64,000 nucleotides of DNA from Streptomyces sp. DH41 (GTDB taxonomy: Bacteria; Actinomycetota; Actinomycetes; Streptomycetales; Streptomycetaceae). The stretch is from contig NZ_JARVKY010000001.1 in NCBI RefSeq assembly GCF_029813785.1, forward strand, positions 310,001 through 374,000. Direction: 5' to 3'. Positions 60,075-64,000 of the stretch are shown here, one piece after another. A model generated the notes under the pieces. That model saw only the letters and a program-made list of their open reading frames with translations. It had not been told where the DNA came from and made no database searches. Both the position numbers and the translations under genes were made by a program. Numbering within the stretch: the first letter of the stretch is position 1; every line of letters starts with the position of its first letter.

Positions 60075-62000
60075 TCAGCGGCCCGGCGCGTACAGCGCCT
60101 CGATCTCGTCCGCGTACGCCGCCACCGCCGCGTGCCGCTTCACCTTGAGCGACGGGGTCAGCAGCCCGTTCTCCTCGGTGAACTCGCCCTCCACCAGCCG
60201 GAAGGCGCGGATCGACTCGGCCCGTGAGACGGCCGCGTTGGCGTGGTCGACGGCCTTCTGGACGTCGGCGCGCATCCGCTCGTCCCGTACGACCTCGGAC
60301 ATCGGGGTGCCGGCGGGCAGCCCCCGGACCGACAGCCAGTGGGCGACGGCGTCCGGGTCGAGGGTGATCAGGGCGGCGACGAAGGGGCGGTTGTCGCCGA
60401 CGACGAGGCACTGGGCGACGGGCGGGCGGCTGCGCAGGCGGTCCTCCAGGACGGCCGGGGAGACGTTCTTGCCGCCGGAGGTGACCAGGAGGTCCTTCTT
60501 GCGGCCGGTGATGGTGAGGTAGCCGTCGGCGTCGAGGGAGCCGAGGTCGCCGGTGGCGAACCAGCCGTCGGTGAGGGCCGCGTCGGTGGCCTCCGGGTTG
60601 TTCCGGTAGGCCCCGAAGACGATCCCGCCCTTGACGAGCACCTCGCCGTCGTCGGCGATGCGCACGGCGGTGCCGGGGACCGGGGTGCCGACGGTGCCGG
60701 GGCGGGGCCCCAGAGGCGGCACGATGGTGGCGGCGGCGGTGGTCTCGGTCAGGCCGTAGCCCTCGTAGACCATGATTCCGGCGGCGTAGAAGAACAGGTT
60801 GAGGTCGCTCCCGAGCGGGGAGCCGCCGCTGATGGCGTAGCGCATCCGGCCGCCGAGCTCGTCCCGGACCCGGCGGTAGACCAGCAGGTCGTACAGGGCC
60901 CAGCCGGCCCACAGGACGGGTCCGGGGCCCCTGCCGCGGCCGAGGAACCGCTCCAGGTGCGCGGCGCCGAAGCGGACGGCGAGGCGGTGGGCCCGCTCGA
61001 AGGAGGCGCCGCGGCCGATCTTCTCGGCGGTCGCCCGGCCCGTGTCGTGGATCTTCTCGAAGAGGTAGGGGACGCCGACCAGGAAGGTCGGGCGGAACGT
61101 CTTCAGCGCCGGGCGGAGTTCGTCCGGCTTGATGCTCGGGAAGTGGCCGATCTCGATGCGGGCCAGCAGGCAGGCGATCTGGATCGTGCGGCCGAGGATG
61201 TGGGCGAGCGGGAGGAAGAGGAGGGTCGAGGCGGCCTGGCCGGTGGCCTCCTTGAAGATCGGGTGCAGCAGCTCGACCGTGTTGGCGGCCTCGGCGTGCA
61301 GGTTGGCGTGGGTGAGGACGCAGCCCTTGGGGCGTCCGGTGGTGCCGGAGGTGTAGCAGAGCGTCGCGACCGTGTCGGGGGTGAGGGCGGTGCGGCGCTT
61401 GGTGACCTCCTCGTCGCTCACGCCCAGGCCGAGGGCGGTGAGGTCGGTGAGCGCGCCGTCGTCGAGTTCCCAGGCGCGCGGTCGCTCGGGGTGGCCGGCG
61501 GTGCCCGCCAGGACGGTGGCGGTGTCGGCGGCGGTCTCGGTGACGACGTGGCGGGCGCCTGAGTCGCGGACGATCCACTCGACCTGGTCGGCGGAGGAGG
61601 TGGCGTAGACGGGGACGGTCTGGCCGCCGGCCGCCCAGATCGCGAAGTCCAGGACCGTCCACTCGTAGCGGGTGCGGGACATGACGGCGACCCGTCCGCC
61701 GGGTTCCAGCCCGGCGGAGATCAGGCCCTTCGCCACGGCGGTCACCTCACGGGCGAACTCCGCGGCCGTGACGGGCTGCCAAACCCCTTTCACCTCGCGG
61801 CGCAGGACCACCGCGTCGGGGGCCTCGGCCGCGTTGGTGAACGGGATGTCGGCGGTGCTGCCCGTGGTGGGGCGGGGTGCGAGGGGCGCGGTGCGGGCCT
61901 CGCGGACGGCGCCGTGCTCGTCCTCGACGGTCTCGGTCCTCGCCCGGGAGGCCAGGTCGCCGCGCTTCCTCGCCCGTTTCAGTTCCTTGCGTACGCCCAT
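60075..62000 (-). CDS. long-chain fatty acid-CoA ligase (AMP-dependent synthetase)
   Basis: A 641-residue adenylate-forming enzyme that activates fatty acids to acyl-CoA. Motifs are LCYTSGTTGRPKGCVLTHAN (P-loop), YAISGGSPLGSDLNLFFYAA, YEGYGLTETTAAATI, DGWFATGDLGSLDADGYL and ITGRKKDLLVTSGGKNVSP (hinge). The C-terminal subdomain ends LKVKRHAAVAAYADEIEALY, carrying the catalytic Lys region. The first ~40 residues are basic and non-conserved. GGGAG 6 bases upstream supports ATG 62000. Nested palindromes 50-84 bp upstream suggest control by a TetR-type fatty-acid regulator. Confidence 0.95.
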   Translation of the reverse strand: MGVRKELKRARKRGDLASRARTETVEDEHGAVREARTAPLAPRPTTGSTADIPFTNAAEAPDAVVLRREVKGVWQPVTAAEFAREVTAVAKGLISAGLEPGGRVAVMSRTRYEWTVLDFAIWAAGGQTVPVYATSSADQVEWIVRDSGARHVVTETAADTATVLAGTAGHPERPRAWELDDGALTDLTALGLGVSDEEVTKRRTALTPDTVATLCYTSGTTGRPKGCVLTHANLHAEAANTVELLHPIFKEATGQAASTLLFLPLAHILGRTIQIACLLARIEIGHFPSIKPDELRPALKTFRPTFLVGVPYLFEKIHDTGRATAEKIGRGASFERAHRLAVRFGAAHLERFLGRGRGPGPVLWAGWALYDLLVYRRVRDELGGRMRYAISGGSPLGSDLNLFFYAAGIMVYEGYGLTETTAAATIVPPLGPRPGTVGTPVPGTAVRIADDGEVLVKGGIVFGAYRNNPEATDAALTDGWFATGDLGSLDADGYLTITGRKKDLLVTSGGKNVSPAVLEDRLRSRPPVAQCLVVGDNRPFVAALITLDPDAVAHWLSVRGLPAGTPMSEVVRDERMRADVQKAVDHANAAVSRAESIRAFRLVEGEFTEENGLLTPSLKVKRHAAVAAYADEIEALYAPGR

Positions 62001-62049
62001 GACGGCTCCCGGTCGCGGATCGGAGTGACGTTCTGTCGCGTGCGTCGAC

Positions 62050-62084
62050 GTTTACTTACTCTTGAGTAAACTTACTTGAGAGTA
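62050..62084. promoter_or_regulatory. nested palindromes, probable operator of the acyl-CoA synthetase gene
   Basis: TTACTCTTGAGTAA (62056-62069) is a 6+6 palindrome inside the larger arms GTTTACT (62050-62056) and AGTAAAC (62065-62071). A second related copy, TTACTTGAGAGTA, follows at 62072-62084. These AT-rich elements stand out in GC-rich DNA and resemble TetR-family sites. The regulator is not encoded nearby. Confidence 0.7.
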
Positions 62085-62118
62085 GGCACAGGTCAATGGT
62101 CCGCCCGCGATACGGCGC

Positions 62119-63783
62119 TCAGGTCAGCCGGTTCGCCGTGCCGATCGCCTCGGCCAGCCCCCGTACGTCCTCGTCCTTCGTCCGGCCGGCCAGGGCGTCG
62201 GCGCGCTCGGCGAGTTCACCGAGGCCGGGCGCCCCCGGCAGGGAGCCGTAGCGGCCCTGGTCGCCGTAGCGGCCCTGGTCGCCGTAGCGGCCCTGGTCGC
62301 CGTAGTCGCCGTGGCCTTCGTGGGCGTCACCGGTCGAGGAGCGCAGCGCGTCGGCGAAGTAGGCGGCGGTCGCCGTGACGCGCAGGCCGTGGTCCGCGTC
62401 CCAGACGGAGTCGCCGAGGGCGTCGGTCTCCACGTCGCCGGACTCCTCGTGCGGGGCCCGGGTGCGGGGGTCGAGCCAGCGGACGGTGGCCGTGGCGAGG
62501 TGGCCGTCGGCGCCGGGCCGGACGCGGACGGCGTACAGGGCGGTGACGGTGTGGCCGGGGCCGACCTCGCCGCCGTCGACGCGGTCGTCGCGGAAGTCGT
62601 CGTCGGCGACCCGGCGGTTGTCGTAGCCGACGAGGCGGAACTCGGCGACCGTCTCCGGATCGAAGGCGACCTGCGCCTTGGCGTCGCGGGCGGTCAGCTC
62701 GATGTGGCGCGGGAGCTGCTCGCAGAAGACCTCGCGGGCGTCCTCGGTGGTCGACACGTACGTGGTGTGGCCGTCGCCCTTGTCGGCGAGGCGTTCCATC
62801 AGGGCGTCGCCGTAGTCGCTGCCGACGCCGACGCCGAAGAGGGTGACGCCGTGCTCGCGACGGGCGTCCGCGACGCGTTCGAGGATGGCGTCCGCGTCGG
62901 TGTCGCCGGTGTTGGCGAGGGCGTCGGAGACGAGGACGACGCGGTTGGTGGCGCCTTCGCGGCGGCCCTCGACGGCGGTGGCGTAGCCGGTCTCGACGCC
63001 CGCGCCGAGGTTGGTCGACTCGGCCGGCTCCAGGCTGTCGATCGCGTCGTGGACGCGGCCGCGGCCGCGGCCCTCGCCGAGCCGGGTCATGGGCAGCACG
63101 GTCTCGGCCTCGTCGCTGAAGGTGACGAGCGCGACCGAGTCGTCGTCACGGAGCTCGTCGGTCATCGTGCCGAGGGACTCCCTGGCGAGGTCGAGCCGGC
63201 CGGGTTCGTCCATGGACCCGGAGACGTCGATGACGAACGTCAGGGCGGCGGGCGGGCGTTCGTCCTCCTGATCGGCACCCCGCGTGGCCAGGCCGACGCG
63301 GACCAGCGACCAGTCGTCCTCGTCGGTGCGGGCGCCGTCCACGGTCACCGTGAAGCCGTCGCCGTCGGGGCGGTCGTAGTCCTGGCGGAAGCTGTTGACG
63401 AACTCCTCGGGCCGGACCGTCGAGGGGTCGGGCAGCCGGCCGTCGGAGAGGGTGCGGCGGGCGTAGCCGTAGGAGGCGGTGTCGACGTCGAGGGCGAAGG
63501 TGGAGAGGTGGTCGGGGGCGGGGGCGACATCGCGGGAGTCCCCGGTCTCCCCCGGCTCCCTCGTCCCACCGGTGCTCGTGCCGCCGTCGTAGCGCTGTTC
63601 GCCCTGGCCGCGGGGGCGGCCGGGCGCCGGGAGCGGGGCCGAGCCGCCCCGGGAGTCGGACGCGGCGTCCTTCGCCCCGTGGTCCGCGACGCCCCCGCTG
63701 TCGCAGCCGGTGAGCAGCAGGCCGCCCGCCGCCGTGAGCGCGAGCAGCACGCCGACCGGCCTTCGTGTCCGGTACCGCTTCAT
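62119..63783 (-). CDS. vWA domain lipoprotein (YfbK-like)
   Basis: A 554-residue exported lipoprotein. The signal peptide ends in the lipobox LLTGC (Cys ~27). A disordered Gly/Ser linker precedes the YfbK N-terminal region (STFALDVDTASYGYARRTL, RPEEFVNSFRQDY), the vWA domain with MIDAS DVSGSM (~200-205) and LVSDALANTGDTDADAIL, and the C-terminal DUF3520-like region (ELTARDAKAQVAFDPETVAE, DPRTRAPHEE). YGDQGR repeats interrupt the C-terminal part. ATG 63783 is preceded by a GGGGGCACGG site. The role is unknown; homologues bind divalent metals and probably act at the cell surface. Confidence 0.9.
   Translation of the reverse strand: MKRYRTRRPVGVLLALTAAGGLLLTGCDSGGVADHGAKDAASDSRGGSAPLPAPGRPRGQGEQRYDGGTSTGGTREPGETGDSRDVAPAPDHLSTFALDVDTASYGYARRTLSDGRLPDPSTVRPEEFVNSFRQDYDRPDGDGFTVTVDGARTDEDDWSLVRVGLATRGADQEDERPPAALTFVIDVSGSMDEPGRLDLARESLGTMTDELRDDDSVALVTFSDEAETVLPMTRLGEGRGRGRVHDAIDSLEPAESTNLGAGVETGYATAVEGRREGATNRVVLVSDALANTGDTDADAILERVADARREHGVTLFGVGVGSDYGDALMERLADKGDGHTTYVSTTEDAREVFCEQLPRHIELTARDAKAQVAFDPETVAEFRLVGYDNRRVADDDFRDDRVDGGEVGPGHTVTALYAVRVRPGADGHLATATVRWLDPRTRAPHEESGDVETDALGDSVWDADHGLRVTATAAYFADALRSSTGDAHEGHGDYGDQGRYGDQGRYGDQGRYGSLPGAPGLGELAERADALAGRTKDEDVRGLAEAIGTANRLT
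62247..62300 (-). repeat. three perfect 18-bp repeats encoding YGDQGR
   Basis: CGTAGCGGCCCTGGTCGC occurs three times end to end (62247, 62265, 62283), with a degenerate fourth copy after it. Each encodes the hexapeptide YGDQGR. Exact identity suggests recent or ongoing expansion. Confidence 0.92.
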
Positions 63784-63964
63784 CTTCCGTGCCCCCTGGT
63801 TCCGTTGACGCCGGTGTACGTGACTGTGACGGCGCGGTGGGGCGGAACGTGCGGCACGGGGCGTCACGGGTGCGTCTCGAAGTGGGCACGGCGACGGGCC
63901 GCCGAGACCGGTGGGTGACCCTCCGGTGACCTGGCCGAAGTCCCGGGGGCCCGGAGGCCGGGGC

Positions 63965-63994
63965 CCCGAGGGCCCGGGATCCCGAGGGCCCGGG
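63965..63994. repeat. direct/inverted GC repeat at the window end
   Basis: CCCGAGGGCCCGGG occurs at 63965-63978 and 63981-63994. Each copy contains the GGGCCC palindrome and the segment can fold in several ways. It may belong to a terminator or spacer of the next locus. The rest of 63784-64000 holds no gene that I can support. Confidence 0.5.
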
Positions 63995-64000
63995 GCCCCA

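Overview
This window is high-GC actinobacterial DNA from a Streptomyces. Supporting signs are the extreme G/C bias at third codon positions, many GTG starts, stop/start overlaps (ATGA, GTGA), four chaplins, a melC tyrosinase operon, an XRE/DUF397 pair and a dynA-dynB-ssbB sporulation-division cluster. From memory, the order csnR-K, ssbB, chpG, melC2-melC1, chpF, chpA, chpD follows the S. coelicolor chromosome core around SCO2650-SCO2720, so this looks like core-arm sequence and not an island. No integrase, transposase, phage gene, rRNA or CRISPR array was seen.

Layout. 1-9 kb: the N-terminal part of malQ behind a small unknown gene, a PadR-ABC-FtsX operon with a palindromic operator, an XRE/DUF397 pair divergent from an ATPase-Uma2 pair, an HNH nuclease and an MscS channel. 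9-16 kb: the csnR-E-F-G-H-K chitosan-oligosaccharide operon with a CsnR-type palindrome upstream. 16-27.4 kb: a seven-gene signalling island. It holds a GlnX-like membrane sensor, a GlnH-like binding protein, a helical unknown, a PknG-type kinase, a PP2C phosphatase, a von Willebrand A protein and an FHA protein. Three of these carry zinc-ribbon modules. 27.4-32.7 kb: housekeeping genes (isoaspartate-type methyltransferase, truncated globin, thioesterase, ettA) and a VOC gene broken by an in-frame amber codon. 32.8-39 kb: a sortase-anchored thioester-domain surface protein, ssbB, and the dynamin-like GTPases dynB and dynA. 39.3-41 kb: tRNA-Arg(UCU), a 2-hydroxyacid dehydrogenase and a DUF2087 regulator.

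41-62 kb is a cell-surface and development region. The chaplins chpG, chpF, chpA and chpD flank the tyrosinase operon, two secreted unknowns and an eight-gene polysaccharide locus. That locus encodes two GT4 glycosyltransferases, a polyprenyl-phosphate sugar phosphotransferase, an O-antigen-ligase-like protein, a MurJ-like flippase, a deacetylase, a Wzz-like protein and a CelD/FemAB-like acyltransferase. A secreted GH26 enzyme and an ATP-grasp protein follow. The genes read as one surface-glycan assembly line set among hydrophobic-sheath genes. This locus carries many intragenic tandem repeats. The window ends with a long-chain acyl-CoA synthetase behind nested palindromes and a vWA lipoprotein.

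The two most notable systems are the zinc-ribbon PknG/PP2C/vWA/FHA island and the chaplin-embedded polysaccharide locus. Function names rest on motifs read by eye and remembered family knowledge; no search was run.
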